Source of the DNA: Salifodinibacter halophilus | Lineage (GTDB): Bacteria; Pseudomonadota; Gammaproteobacteria; Nevskiales; Salinisphaeraceae | Assembly (NCBI GenBank): GCA_012999515.1 | Contig: JABEEB010000001.1 | Coordinates: forward strand, 1,984,001 to 2,048,000 | Reading direction: 5' to 3' | Length of the DNA: 64,000 nt | Shown here: positions 44,162 to 53,643 of the stretch, one piece after another | Layout of the letters: each line of letters begins with the position of its first letter | Position numbering within the stretch: the first letter of the stretch is position 1 | Notes under the pieces: generated by a model | Database searches by the model: none | What the model saw: only the letters and a program-made list of their open reading frames with translations | Told to the model about the DNA's origin: nothing | Translations under genes and position numbers: made by a program

Positions 44162-44925
44162 TTGGGTCCCAGGATCTGCTTCAATTTGGCGGGTTTGGGC
44201 ACGCCCTGTACAAGGCTGACATCGCCGTCGTCGTTTTTGTAGAAGATGGCGGGGGTGCCCCGGACATCTAGTTGTGCCATCAGTCGGTTATTAGCGGCGA
44301 TGGCTTGCTTTGTTTTGGCTTGAACGTTGTCGGTGGGGTTAACGCCGCCTTTTTTGTAATTGCGTTCGTTGGCAGTGAGTGCGGCCTGGCTATCTTGGGC
44401 CTGAAGGATGGCCGCCGCTTTGCTTTGACTCGAGGGTTTTAGAACAGCCACCAGGATGTGGCGAATCTGAACTTTACCGTTTTTGACCCACGGTCGGCTC
44501 TGCTGGAAGAAGCGATGGCAATAGGGGCAATTCGGATCCACGAACTCATAGATCTTGATCGGCGCATCCGGGTTTCCGTCTGCAATCCAGTGGCTGGCCG
44601 CCAGTTTTTGCCAGGCCCCGCTGGGGTTGTAGGAGTCGACGTATGGCTGGAGTTTGTCCCGTGTCAGATTGTTAGTGTTCGCATCAAAGAGACTGCCGAC
44701 GATCACGTGCTTGTCATCCGGCGTCAGATACAGGGCGACCGTCTGCTTGTGGGTGCGTGCTGCGAAACCTTGGAGTCCGCCTGGCGCGGCAAATTTCGCG
44801 ACCACGGTCATATCGTTGTGCGCGGCCAGTTTGGCGACCGGTGCGGGTAGGTCGTCGACAGTCGCCGTCGCGGCTAGTGGCATTGCCATCAGCACCGCAA
44901 GCATCACGCGCAAGACCAGCTTCAT
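44158..44925 (-). CDS. dsbG: DsbG/DsbC-like thiol:disulfide interchange protein
   Basis: A 255-residue periplasmic disulfide isomerase. A signal peptide covers residues 1-22 (MKLVLRVMLAVLMAMPLAATAT). A dimerisation domain occupies about 25-100, then a thioredoxin domain with the active site DPNCPYCHRFF (C133, C136) and cis-Pro in RGTPAIFY. CPYC is the DsbG form (DsbC has CGYC). Start 44925 is chosen for the signal peptide and the GAGGG before it; the frame is open further upstream only as non-coding sequence. It overlaps the M16 gene by 4 nt. Confidence 0.88.
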   Translation of the reverse strand: MKLVLRVMLAVLMAMPLAATATVDDLPAPVAKLAAHNDMTVVAKFAAPGGLQGFAARTHKQTVALYLTPDDKHVIVGSLFDANTNNLTRDKLQPYVDSYNPSGAWQKLAASHWIADGNPDAPIKIYEFVDPNCPYCHRFFQQSRPWVKNGKVQIRHILVAVLKPSSQSKAAAILQAQDSQAALTANERNYKKGGVNPTDNVQAKTKQAIAANNRLMAQLDVRGTPAIFYKNDDGDVSLVQGVPKPAKLKQILGPK

Positions 44926-44990
44926 GCCCTCATCACCTTTTCCATACGCAGCCTCAGACATGATAAACCGCGTTTTCGTTCCCAGTGGTG

Positions 44991-47168
44991 CTATACAAGA
45001 CGGCCAACCAGTGATTGACCGATACGACGCAGTGCTGGGAGTTGCTGTGTCAGTGCCAGCAGTTGCCGAGCGATCAGGGCGGTTGGTTCCGCCGTTGTCT
45101 CGGCGGCATCCGCCAACCGTGTGCGTAGCGCGGTCTCGCGGTAGCTGTCGACCGGCATGGGCTCGCCACGAATCAATGCTTCCGCACATTCGGATAGCGC
45201 ATCGGTCAAATAGGTCTCGGCATCCTGAAACCAGTCATGGTCGCCCATGGATTGCTGCGCGCCACGGTGGGCACCGAGTGTGGACAACCGTCCCAGTAGA
45301 GCTTGCGTAACAGTCAGCACCGACAACGCGCGTTGGCTGTCGGTGCCGGCGGCCCGCAGATCGCGTTGTGCGCTGGCAATGTGCCGAGTCACGGCCGCAT
45401 CGGCGTTGTGGGCGTCGCGTCGTGCGATGCGATAGGCGAGGTCGTCGTGTTTGCCTTGCCGGTATTGTGTGCCGATCGCCTGCAGATAGCGGCTGTTGGC
45501 ATGCAGAGCCTTGGCTAGGCGTGTATGCAGATCGCGTTCGCGCCAGTCCGGCAGCACGACCAGCATGGCGACGATGGCGAGTGCGCTCCCGATCAGGGTG
45601 TCGACTAGTCGTGGCACGATCAGATCGAAACCGTTGCCTACCTGATTGAAGGACAGTAGCACCAGTACGCTGATCCCGGCTGTTGCCACCGCATAACGGG
45701 AGAAACGCGTCACGAAGAAAACGACCGCGGCCACAATCATCAATAGCAGTTGGATATGTGGCGCGGGATACAAGAGCAAAAGCGCCCAACCGAGGCAAAG
45801 CCCAACAATGGTGCCGCCGACACGTCTGACCACGCGCTGCCGCGTGGCGCTGTAGTCGGATTGACACACGAGCATCGTGGTCAACAGAACCCAGGCGCCT
45901 TGATCGTCGCGGAATACAACCATCGCGGCATAACCGGCGACCAGTGCCAGCGCCAATCGCAGCGCTTGTCGGAAATGTGCTGAAGAAGGTGTGAGCGCCA
46001 CCCAAAAGCGTCGTACGGTTTCACCGAGTGAACCCGGGCCGGCATCTCGCAGGGCGCTGGAGATATCGGCTTCCGGATCCGGGTGGGGCGGTTCGAGTCG
46101 TGCCGCGACTTTATCGAGATTGCGACCGACATCGGCAATGCTGTCATCCAGGCCAGCTTCGACCGTGTCCGAAGCGGTATCCGGCATCTCGGCAATCGAT
46201 TGTGAGAGTTCGGCACGCGCGTGTTCGAGGGCGGTAGGTGGTGCTAGAATGTTGCCGTAGCGAAGCTCGCCGGCGCGTTCGAATAGTCGTCCGCCGATGC
46301 GTTGTATTAAATGTTTGATGCGATACAGGACATCGTCCTGACCAAAGGCGTGTGACAGCGCCCGGTAGTCGGCATGAACTGAATTCATGCGCTCGTGAAT
46401 CTCCTGCGCTGCGATGTAGATCCGCAGGTTATGTGCCATCGTTGGCCGTGACCAATGGCTGTTCAGGCGATCGAACAAGGCAGCGCGGACGTTGTTCATG
46501 GCACCCACAGTCCGCGCGTTGGCATGGGCCAGACGTTGTTGGACCGCCGGGCGGTTGACCGCTTCACTGGGTTCGAAGAGGGTAGCCTTGATGTCGACGT
46601 AATCCCCCAGCGAATCGAAAAGTTCGGCGAGTGCCTGACGTACCGGGCGTCGGATGATGATGGCGTTCCACGCGACAGCGACCAAGCCGTAAGTACCGGC
46701 ACCGAGCAATAGCCAAAACGGTCGGGTCCACGCAGTCGAGGTCTCAATACCGGTATGTGAAACCGCGATCAGGCTATATATCGACAGGAGTAACGTGGCA
46801 TTACCGATGGTTCGATAGCGTGGGCTCACGGCGCCCATCATCACGAGGCCAAATGTGCCAGCGAATAGCGCCAGCGCGAACAGAATTGGCATCCCGGCCA
46901 GTCCGACGACTGTAAAGGCGGCCGTGGCAAAGCACCCCAGTGATACGGCGAGTGCTTCGACCCGTTCGCGGGGGCCGTCGTCGGTTTCGGCGATGCCGCC
47001 AGCAATGACACCGAGTGTCAATGGAATGAGCGCATCCATGCGATCCGTAACGTATGCCAGACCGACGACGACGCTGAGAGACGCGAGGACGCGCAGAGCG
47101 TCGGCGACGCGATCAGCGTGGATGACGCGTTTGAATGGAGTCGACAACAAGTGCTTATGACTCGTCAT
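44991..47168 (-). CDS. FUSC-family (YccS/YhfK-like) membrane protein
   Basis: A 725-residue inner-membrane protein. Two bundles of about six helices (about 25-160 and 395-530) each precede a large cytosolic helical region. The second bundle has LRLALALVAGYAAMVVFRDDQGAWVLLTTMLVCQSDYSATRQR, which is the FUSC signature (AWVLLTTMLVCQ, positions about 410-425). Related proteins export aromatic acids, but the substrate here is unknown. It is first in a minus-strand group with dsbG (65 nt away) and the M16 gene, and is divergent from the rRNA methyltransferase. Confidence 0.84.
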   Translation of the reverse strand: MTSHKHLLSTPFKRVIHADRVADALRVLASLSVVVGLAYVTDRMDALIPLTLGVIAGGIAETDDGPRERVEALAVSLGCFATAAFTVVGLAGMPILFALALFAGTFGLVMMGAVSPRYRTIGNATLLLSIYSLIAVSHTGIETSTAWTRPFWLLLGAGTYGLVAVAWNAIIIRRPVRQALAELFDSLGDYVDIKATLFEPSEAVNRPAVQQRLAHANARTVGAMNNVRAALFDRLNSHWSRPTMAHNLRIYIAAQEIHERMNSVHADYRALSHAFGQDDVLYRIKHLIQRIGGRLFERAGELRYGNILAPPTALEHARAELSQSIAEMPDTASDTVEAGLDDSIADVGRNLDKVAARLEPPHPDPEADISSALRDAGPGSLGETVRRFWVALTPSSAHFRQALRLALALVAGYAAMVVFRDDQGAWVLLTTMLVCQSDYSATRQRVVRRVGGTIVGLCLGWALLLLYPAPHIQLLLMIVAAVVFFVTRFSRYAVATAGISVLVLLSFNQVGNGFDLIVPRLVDTLIGSALAIVAMLVVLPDWRERDLHTRLAKALHANSRYLQAIGTQYRQGKHDDLAYRIARRDAHNADAAVTRHIASAQRDLRAAGTDSQRALSVLTVTQALLGRLSTLGAHRGAQQSMGDHDWFQDAETYLTDALSECAEALIRGEPMPVDSYRETALRTRLADAAETTAEPTALIARQLLALTQQLPALRRIGQSLVGRLV

Positions 47169-47284
47169 GTTTCAGGCGCTCGGTAGAAGCTGGTGTAAGT
47201 GGTTCGCGCATGGGATCAGTATAGCGGCCCATTACGACAGGCAACCGCTGATGGCATCAGGCAAAATATCGGCCGAATTAGTGC

Positions 47285-48304
47285 GTGCACGACATCATCA
47301 TGCAAGACGCCCGGCCGCCGATTGATTCGGCATGGAACCTCGTATTCGAGGCCGCACCCGGGCGTGTAGAAGCGCTGCTGGCTGAGCTGGCTTGGCGCGA
47401 CGTAACGGTCGTGGCGCGTGCGGATCCTCTAATCTACGCATATGGGGCGCAGCAACCGGCTGCTTGGGCGCAAAACACCTGGTTGGACCCGCATGTGCTG
47501 GCAATTGAGTCCATCGGCGATGCAGCACGTCAGCTCCGGGCAAAGCAGCGTAATTGGTGGTCGGTGCCAACGACAGCCTATCGCCGGACGGCGCTTGTTG
47601 CCGAACGGCTGCCGCCGGTGCGCGCCGCCCCGCTCGAGTTCCCCGCGGCGCCACCCACGGCGCCGTTGGGCGCCTGGACGCTGGTTGATCGTCATTGCCT
47701 GGTTGCCAGTGCCAGCGCCAGTAGCCATTTCCCACGTGGTCGGCCGCAATTCGTCGAAGACCGTGCCGGACCGCCGAATCGAGCCTATCTGAAATTATGG
47801 GAAGCGTTGACGCTGACCCGCGACTGGCCGCAACCCGGCCAAACCGTACTTGATCTCGGTGCCGCGCCAGGTGGCTGGAGTTGGGTGGCCGCCACGCTGG
47901 GTGCCGATGTAACCGCTGTTGATCGCGCGGGCTTGGCGATGGCGGTGGCGAGCAATCCGCGGGTCGAGAGCAGGCGCAGTGACGCGTTCAAAGTTGGCGT
48001 CTCCGACGTCGATGCTCCGGACTGGATACTGTGCGATGTCGCGGGCTATCCCGAACGTATCGTCGCGCTGGCGCAGTACTGGGCCGAGGTGATGCCTATG
48101 GCATCACTTATCATGACGCTGAAATTTCGGCGTAACGCCGATCCAACAGTGTTGGACGCACTGGCAAACATCCCGCACGCGCGGTTGTGTCACCTCGGGG
48201 CTAATAAAAACGAATTGACATTGTTTCGTTTGCCGGAAGGTGGGCCGCCTGAGGCCGCTCCGGCCGCCAAGAGTGCAGCCAACAATGCGTCTTTGCAGAG
48301 ATAA
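47285..48304 (+). CDS. rlmM: RlmM-like 23S rRNA 2'-O-methyltransferase
   Basis: A 339-residue SAM-dependent enzyme of the FtsJ/RlmM type that methylates C2498 of 23S rRNA in E. coli. The N-terminal third is a THUMP-like region; the SAM motif is VLDLGAAPGGWSWVAATLGA (about 188-207), followed by DVTAVDR, the Asp in ILCDVAGYPERI and the Lys in LIMTLKF. The C-terminus ends in a low-complexity Ala/Pro tail. Several starts are possible: GTG 47285 or ATG 47300. Confidence 0.85.
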   Translation: MHDIIMQDARPPIDSAWNLVFEAAPGRVEALLAELAWRDVTVVARADPLIYAYGAQQPAAWAQNTWLDPHVLAIESIGDAARQLRAKQRNWWSVPTTAYRRTALVAERLPPVRAAPLEFPAAPPTAPLGAWTLVDRHCLVASASASSHFPRGRPQFVEDRAGPPNRAYLKLWEALTLTRDWPQPGQTVLDLGAAPGGWSWVAATLGADVTAVDRAGLAMAVASNPRVESRRSDAFKVGVSDVDAPDWILCDVAGYPERIVALAQYWAEVMPMASLIMTLKFRRNADPTVLDALANIPHARLCHLGANKNELTLFRLPEGGPPEAAPAAKSAANNASLQR

Positions 48305-48412
48305 TTCATGTTGCATCAAACCGTTTGATGAGCGAGTTCTGTATGCTTCCCACTATTGTTGCTGTGTCGTATCCGGCACCCGTTATAGGCCGTATTCGGT
48401 CGTTTGATCTGT

Positions 48413-50518
48413 ATGCCGAGTAAATTTTTCTATCTGGTTGTGATTGCATCCGTGGCTGCACAGACTGGCTGTGCAGCCGGCGTGAATAGTGAATCGAATT
48501 CGGAGCAATCGAGTGCGCCTAAAAAAGTCGATCAGATTTCGTTCCAGCCGCTAAAGCCCACGGGTGATCAGTCGGCCGTTGCAAAACAGGTTGCAACCAA
48601 GCTTCAGGGCAATCACTACGACAAGAAAAAACTGGATGATGATTTTTCCCGAGAGTTGTTTAAGGCCTATATAGACGATCTGGATCCGAGTCACGACATC
48701 TTGTGCCAATCGGATGTGACGGAATTGCGCCAGCAGTATGGCGATGCGCTCGATAACCAGCTGAAAAAAGGCGAAACAGGTGCACTCTACGCCATATTTA
48801 ATCGCTATCAGAAGCGCCGGATGCAGATGGAGCGGTTTGCGCTCAATGTAGTCGAGTCAGATTTCGACTCGCTGGATTTGGAGTCAGATCGCGCACTTCG
48901 CACTGATCGGAGCAAAGCGCCTCGACCGGTCGATGAAACCGCTCAGCGCGATCTCTGGCGCAAGAAATTGGTTAATCAGGTTATCCGCGAGCATCTCCAC
49001 GGCACGGAGTCGGAAAAGGTTCAGCATCGGCTCAAGCAGCGCTATCGGCAAAACATCCGGCGCTTGGCTCAGATCAAGTCACGCGATGCGTTTTCAGCCT
49101 TCATGCATGCCGTAACGCACAGCTACGATCCACATACCGATTATTTTTCACCCGAGCGCTCGAAGAATTTCAGTATCGACATGAACCTGAAGTTGCAGGG
49201 CATCGGTGCGCAACTGAGGACGAAAAACGGTTACGCGGAACTGGTACGGCTAATTCCGGGTGGCCCCGCCGCGAAAAATGGCCAGTTGAAGCCCGCCGAT
49301 CGCATCCTTGCTGTTGGCCAGGGTAAGGACGGTGAGTTCACCAACGTGGTCGGCATGCGGCTGGACCACACCGTGCAGATGATTCGCGGCAAAGCCGATA
49401 CTGTCGTCCGGCTGCGTGTATCTAGTGGTGAAGCTAGCCAAACTCGGGTCGTGACGCTGACGCGGGCTAAGATAAAGCTAAAAGATCAAGCGGCCCAGCA
49501 TCAGGTGATGAGTCTCGATTTTCGTGGCCAGACACAGAAAGTCGGGCTCGTCACACTGCCGTCGTTTTATAACGGCACCGCGGCCGACGTGAAAGAGGCT
49601 CTTACCAAGCTCAAGAAAGCCGATGTTCAGGGGGTGGTGCTTGACCTGCGTAATGATGGCGGTGGCGCGCTCGGCGAAGCCATGAAGTTGATCGGCTTGT
49701 TCATGCCGCCCGCGCCGGGGGTCCAGATCCAAGACGCCGGCGGCGACGTCCAGGTGCTGGGCGATCGCAGCCCTAACGCATTCTACAGTGGGCCATTGGT
49801 AGTGCTGGTTAATCGGCTGTCTGCGTCGGCTTCGGAGATCACGGCGGCGGCGCTGCAGGACTATGGGCGTGCGATCGTCGTGGGCAGCCAGACCTTCGGC
49901 AAAGGCACCGTGCAAACGATCCTGCCGTTGAAAAGCGGTGAACTGAAACTAACTGAGGCCAAGTTCTATCGTGTCACAGGCGACAGCACCCAAGTGCGCG
50001 GTGTGACGCCCGGAATCAAGTTTCCCTCAGCTGTCGATCCGGAAAAAATTGGTGAAAGTGCGCTCCAAAACGCGTTGCCATGGGATCGGATTCCACCCAC
50101 GCGCTATCCGCACAGTGATTCGGTTAACAGCAAACTAAAAACGCTCCGCACCAACCACAAACAGCGTGCCAAGGACCAACCTGATTTCCATTATTTAGCT
50201 GAGCGGATCCGGATGGCGCGCAAACAAGGGGGTCGCAGCAAGGTTTCGTTGAACATCGATAAGCGGCGCAAACATCGCAACAAAATGCGGGCCACGCAGT
50301 TGCAATTGGCAAACGAGCACCGCAAGGCAACCGACAAAGACCCGTTCAAGAATTACGAGCAACTCAAGGCCCATGACGACGCCGAAGGCGATATCGAAAA
50401 CGTCAATACACGCCGGGCGCAGGACAAGACCAACGCGTTTGAGACGGAGGCGGGGCGCATCGTGCTGGACTTAAGGCGTTTGCTTAAGAAGCAATCGGAT
50501 CAACAGACTGCCGCCTAA
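48413..50518 (+). CDS. prc: tail-specific periplasmic protease Prc (S41)
   Basis: A 701-residue serine protease that degrades periplasmic proteins from their C-termini. The N-terminus has a hydrophobic signal ending QTGC (Cys20). A PDZ domain lies at about 235-320 (IGAQLRTKNGYAELVRLIPGG..., split motif seen). The catalytic dyad is Ser472 in SASAS and Lys497 in FGKGTVQ, 25 residues apart as in E. coli Prc. The C-terminal third is Lys/Arg-rich and family-typical. ATG 48413 is preferred; TTG 48404 is in frame. A weak terminator follows. Confidence 0.93.
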   Translation: MPSKFFYLVVIASVAAQTGCAAGVNSESNSEQSSAPKKVDQISFQPLKPTGDQSAVAKQVATKLQGNHYDKKKLDDDFSRELFKAYIDDLDPSHDILCQSDVTELRQQYGDALDNQLKKGETGALYAIFNRYQKRRMQMERFALNVVESDFDSLDLESDRALRTDRSKAPRPVDETAQRDLWRKKLVNQVIREHLHGTESEKVQHRLKQRYRQNIRRLAQIKSRDAFSAFMHAVTHSYDPHTDYFSPERSKNFSIDMNLKLQGIGAQLRTKNGYAELVRLIPGGPAAKNGQLKPADRILAVGQGKDGEFTNVVGMRLDHTVQMIRGKADTVVRLRVSSGEASQTRVVTLTRAKIKLKDQAAQHQVMSLDFRGQTQKVGLVTLPSFYNGTAADVKEALTKLKKADVQGVVLDLRNDGGGALGEAMKLIGLFMPPAPGVQIQDAGGDVQVLGDRSPNAFYSGPLVVLVNRLSASASEITAAALQDYGRAIVVGSQTFGKGTVQTILPLKSGELKLTEAKFYRVTGDSTQVRGVTPGIKFPSAVDPEKIGESALQNALPWDRIPPTRYPHSDSVNSKLKTLRTNHKQRAKDQPDFHYLAERIRMARKQGGRSKVSLNIDKRRKHRNKMRATQLQLANEHRKATDKDPFKNYEQLKAHDDAEGDIENVNTRRAQDKTNAFETEAGRIVLDLRRLLKKQSDQQTAA

Positions 50519-50542
50519 TTGAGTCCAAGCGCATTTTTGTCC

Positions 50543-50572
50543 GCGCAACCAAAAGGCAGAGATTGCGCTTTT
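50543..50572 (+). terminator. possible terminator after prc
   Basis: The 6-bp stem GCGCAA / TTGCGC with a 14-nt loop is followed by TTTT, 24 nt after the prc stop. The stem is short, so this is a moderate call. The remaining 257 nt up to the next gene hold no gene that I can support. Confidence 0.45.
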
Positions 50573-50829
50573 CCAAATGGGCTATAGGCCAGCCTCGCTG
50601 ATCAAGCTTGGTGCCTGCGAGGCAGTAGCCGCGCAGTCTAAAAATGCCGTTATGCCGGCTTAGGAAGCGGGGCGGGGTGCGTGTGTTGAAAACGTTGAGT
50701 ACTATAGCCGCGTGACGCGCATCGGAGTGCGCAACCAGGCAGGCCGGTGGTTTGCGAGCGTATAAAATGGCAGGGGCAATGTTCACGGCGACAATGAACG
50801 ACGCATTTGGAAACGAAGTCCCCTAGGCC

Positions 50830-51321
50830 ATGGCTGACCTCGTTATCCGCCCCGCTGGTCGCGATGATGTTCCTACGCTGCTGGGCCTGATCCGAGAACT
50901 GGCCGAGTATGAGCGCGCACTCAACGAAGTGGTGGCTGATGAAACCACGTTGGCCACGGCGCTGTTCGATTCGTCGGCGACCGCCTATGCGCGTGTCGCC
51001 GAGCGCGAAGGCGTGGTCGCTGGTTTTGTCGTTTATTTCTATACGTTTTCGACCTGGCTCGGCCGCTATGGGCTGTATCTGGAAGATCTCTACGTGACGC
51101 CCGCCCTTCGTGGACACGGTGTGGGCCGCGCCTTGCTTACCGACCTTGCTGGAATCGCAGTGGCCGGGGGATGTCGGCGCGTCGAATGGCAGGTTTTGAA
51201 TTGGAATAAGCCGGCAATTGATTTCTACGAAGCGATTGGTGCCCGGCCGCAATCGGACTGGACGACCTACCGATTGACTGAACCAGCACTTTCGGCGCTG
51301 GCTGAAGGGGCGAAATCTTGA
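50830..51321 (+). CDS. GNAT-family N-acetyltransferase
   Basis: A 163-residue acetyltransferase. The acetyl-CoA loop is LYVTPALRGHGVGRALL near 84-100 (R-G-x-G-x-G/A form). YLEDLYV and VLNWNKPAIDFYEAIGA near 125-141 are close to the diamine (spermidine/spermine-type) acetyltransferase branch. Substrate is not certain. The stop overlaps the TTG start of the LysE-family gene (TTGA), so the two may act in one detoxification or amine export step. Confidence 0.85.
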   Translation: MADLVIRPAGRDDVPTLLGLIRELAEYERALNEVVADETTLATALFDSSATAYARVAEREGVVAGFVVYFYTFSTWLGRYGLYLEDLYVTPALRGHGVGRALLTDLAGIAVAGGCRRVEWQVLNWNKPAIDFYEAIGARPQSDWTTYRLTEPALSALAEGAKS

Positions 51322-51941
51322 TTAATACGGCCGCGCTGTCGGTGTTTGTGCCGACATTCTTTCTGGTTTCGTTAACCCCCGGCCTGTGCATGACGCTGTC
51401 GATGGGGCTTGGCATGACCGTGGGGGTGCGCCGCACGCTTTGGATGATGGCCGGCGAGCTCGCGGGCGTTGCCTTGACGGCCACGCTGGCCGCGGTTGGC
51501 GTGGCCGCGATCATCTTGCATTACCCGGCGGTTTTCGAGGTGTTCAAGTGGGTCGGCGGCGCTTATCTTGTCTATCTCGGTGTGATGATGTGGCGTGCCG
51601 AAACCACTGCCGGTCTGGATAAAGCCGCCGCTGACGAATCTGGTGTATCGCGTGGCGGGCTGGTCAGCCAAGGATTTATTACTGCAGTCGCCAATCCCAA
51701 GGGATGGGCATTCGATATCGCTCTGCTGCCACCGTTTATCGATCAAGATCAGGCGGTCGTGCCGCAACTCGTGGTTCTGGTCAGTATTCTGCTGGTTATC
51801 GAACTGGTTTGCCTGTTGCTTTACGCAGCCGGCGGTCAGACAGCAAAGCGCCTGCTCAAGCGTGCTGACAATGTGCAGCTGTTAAACCGTGTTGCCGGGA
51901 CACTAATTTGCGGCGTGGGGGTTTGGCTCGCGATTGGTTGA
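51318..51941 (+). CDS. LysE/RhtB-family exporter
   Basis: A 207-residue membrane exporter with six helices. SLTPGLCMTLSMGLGMTVGVRRT near 18-40 matches the LysE/RhtB signature (usually TPGP), and WVGGAYLVYLGVMMWR near 75-90 and FITAVANPKGWAFDIALLPPFI near 118-140 are family blocks. The second Pro of TPGP is Leu here. Such proteins export amino acids or homoserine lactones. Coupled to the acetyltransferase gene by TTGA. Confidence 0.86.
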   Translation: MINTAALSVFVPTFFLVSLTPGLCMTLSMGLGMTVGVRRTLWMMAGELAGVALTATLAAVGVAAIILHYPAVFEVFKWVGGAYLVYLGVMMWRAETTAGLDKAAADESGVSRGGLVSQGFITAVANPKGWAFDIALLPPFIDQDQAVVPQLVVLVSILLVIELVCLLLYAAGGQTAKRLLKRADNVQLLNRVAGTLICGVGVWLAIG

Positions 51942-52213
51942 CGTGCGTGACGCCGGCATTTCGGATTCTGAGTGGGGCTACGTACAACGATAAAACGAAT
52001 CCGCCGCCGTTTGAGGCCCGTGAGCTTTTGCGTATGCGACGGTAAGGTCGCGTGGAACCGTTTATTCGCCGCATGCGTTGAACGAACGGCGATATTCAAC
52101 GTCCAATGCCGCGTGAGATATGTGGCTGATCCCGTGTTGCGCTGGCCGTACCGGTCGGCTTCAGGTGAGCCGTCTTGTTGATGAAGCGAATAAAGTAAAG
52201 CAAGGAATCGTTA

Positions 52214-53461
52214 ATGACTGGATCGAACAAAAAGTTGATCGCGGTGCTATTTGTCAGCGCGTTAGCGACTGCCGGGCCGACGAGTGCGCTGGCTGACCAG
52301 AACAGCGGCGGTCAGGCAAATGACGGTGCCAAACTCCAGCCTAGCGAAGCGAATACGGTCAAGGTCGTCAAACAGGCTAAGCCGAGCGTGGCTGCGATCA
52401 ATATCAAGGTCAAAGGCAAGACCGTGAATCCGCTGGCTAACATGCCGCCGCAGATGCGCCGCTTCTTCAAGCAATTCAATGGCGGCAAGATGCAGAAGAA
52501 ACAGCGTACCGAACGAGCTGCCGGTAGCGGCTTCGTCGTCGACAGCAAAGGCGAGATTCTGACTAATTATCACGTCATTGCGAATGCGCTGGAAAAAGAT
52601 TCAACCAAGGTCAAGAAAAACGCCACGATCAACGTCCAATTTGGCAGCAAGGATAAATTGGCGGCATCCGTGGTTGGAGTCGATCAGTCCTATGATCTGG
52701 CGCTGTTAAAGCTTAAAGACCCGGACAAACTGCCGGACGACGCGGACGCGCTGAAATTTGCCGATTCGAACAACATCCAGGTCGGTGAGAAAGCGATCGC
52801 TATCGGCAACCCGTTTCTGCTGCAGTCGACCGTGACAGAGGGCATCGTGTCCGCGATCAACCGTGAACAGGCCTCTAAGGTTAGCGGCGTACCGATTTCC
52901 TATATCCAGACCGATGCGGCGATCAACCCCGGAAGTTCGGGCGGGCCATTGCTGAACTCGCAGGGGCGGGTTATCGGCATCAATGACGAGATCTTCGCAC
53001 CGCACGGCACCTTCATCGGCGTCGGATTGGCGATTCCGAGCAACCTCGTGCGCAAGAATATCGACGAGCTCAAGAAAGGCGGCGTCATTAAGAAGGCGAT
53101 GATCGGGGTCGCGGTTCAACCGTTGGAGAAATATCCGGAGGAGATCCGTCAGCAACTCAATCTGCCGGATCATGGCTTGATGGTTGTCAAGGTCAAGGAA
53201 GACGGCCCTGGTGACAAGGCTGGCCTTAAAGGCGCGCAGTTTACCGTCAATCAAGGCCAGCGACCGTGGCCCGCCGGCGGTGACATTATCCTCAAGGCGA
53301 ATGGCAAGCCGATGAAATCAGGCCATGCGCTGCAGGACATCGTTTTCAGTAAATCTGCTGGCACCAAGGTCGATCTCCTGGTTCAGCATAAAGACGAGAC
53401 CAAGGAAGTTACCGTCGAACTGGCTGTTCTGAAGTCGGCTGGTAAAAACAAGCGTAAGTAA
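52214..53461 (+). CDS. Deg/HtrA-family periplasmic serine protease
   Basis: A 415-residue protein with a signal peptide (1-27, ending SALA), a trypsin-like domain with catalytic His120 (TNYHVI), Asp161 (SYDLALLKL) and Ser242 (NPGSSGGPLL), and one C-terminal PDZ domain (about 292-400). One PDZ makes it DegS-like in layout, but there is no membrane anchor and no DegS-specific L3 pattern I can confirm; DegQ and DegP have two PDZs. Between signal and protease is a basic Lys-rich linker (NMPPQMRRFFKQFNGGKMQKKQRTE in shorter form, about 77-101). It stands alone with a terminator. Confidence 0.88.
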   Translation: MTGSNKKLIAVLFVSALATAGPTSALADQNSGGQANDGAKLQPSEANTVKVVKQAKPSVAAINIKVKGKTVNPLANMPPQMRRFFKQFNGGKMQKKQRTERAAGSGFVVDSKGEILTNYHVIANALEKDSTKVKKNATINVQFGSKDKLAASVVGVDQSYDLALLKLKDPDKLPDDADALKFADSNNIQVGEKAIAIGNPFLLQSTVTEGIVSAINREQASKVSGVPISYIQTDAAINPGSSGGPLLNSQGRVIGINDEIFAPHGTFIGVGLAIPSNLVRKNIDELKKGGVIKKAMIGVAVQPLEKYPEEIRQQLNLPDHGLMVVKVKEDGPGDKAGLKGAQFTVNQGQRPWPAGGDIILKANGKPMKSGHALQDIVFSKSAGTKVDLLVQHKDETKEVTVELAVLKSAGKNKRK

Positions 53462-53472
53462 CGCCAATCGAT

Positions 53473-53523
53473 AGCCGCCCGGGCGACCGGATTTGCGCCG
53501 GTGCTTGGGCGGCTAATCGTTTT
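53473..53523 (+). terminator. terminator after the Deg-type protease
   Basis: The outer stem AGCCGCCC (53473-53480) pairs with GGGCGGCT (53507-53514), and an inner GACCGG/CCGGTG part extends it. AATCGTTTT follows. It isolates the protease gene from the amidase gene. Confidence 0.7.
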
Positions 53524-53643
53524 GTGCAGCCCTTGATAGCGGGTGTTTCTATAAACCAGGTTAGAAACTTTTCGCAAACTATTGTTTTTTCAGGAAAGGT
53601 AAGGTAGTCTCCTCAAGGCGCGCGGTACAACCGGTGGCCTACG

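Noticed and set aside
44926-45189. An 88-residue extension before the DsbG-like signal peptide
   Set aside because: It is Arg/Thr/Ser-rich, antisense-like over the FUSC gene end, and would bury the signal peptide.
51972-52181. A 69-codon ORF between the LysE-type gene and the Deg-type protease
   Set aside because: Very Arg/Cys-rich, no ribosome site, and an equally long opposite frame exists, so coding is not supported.
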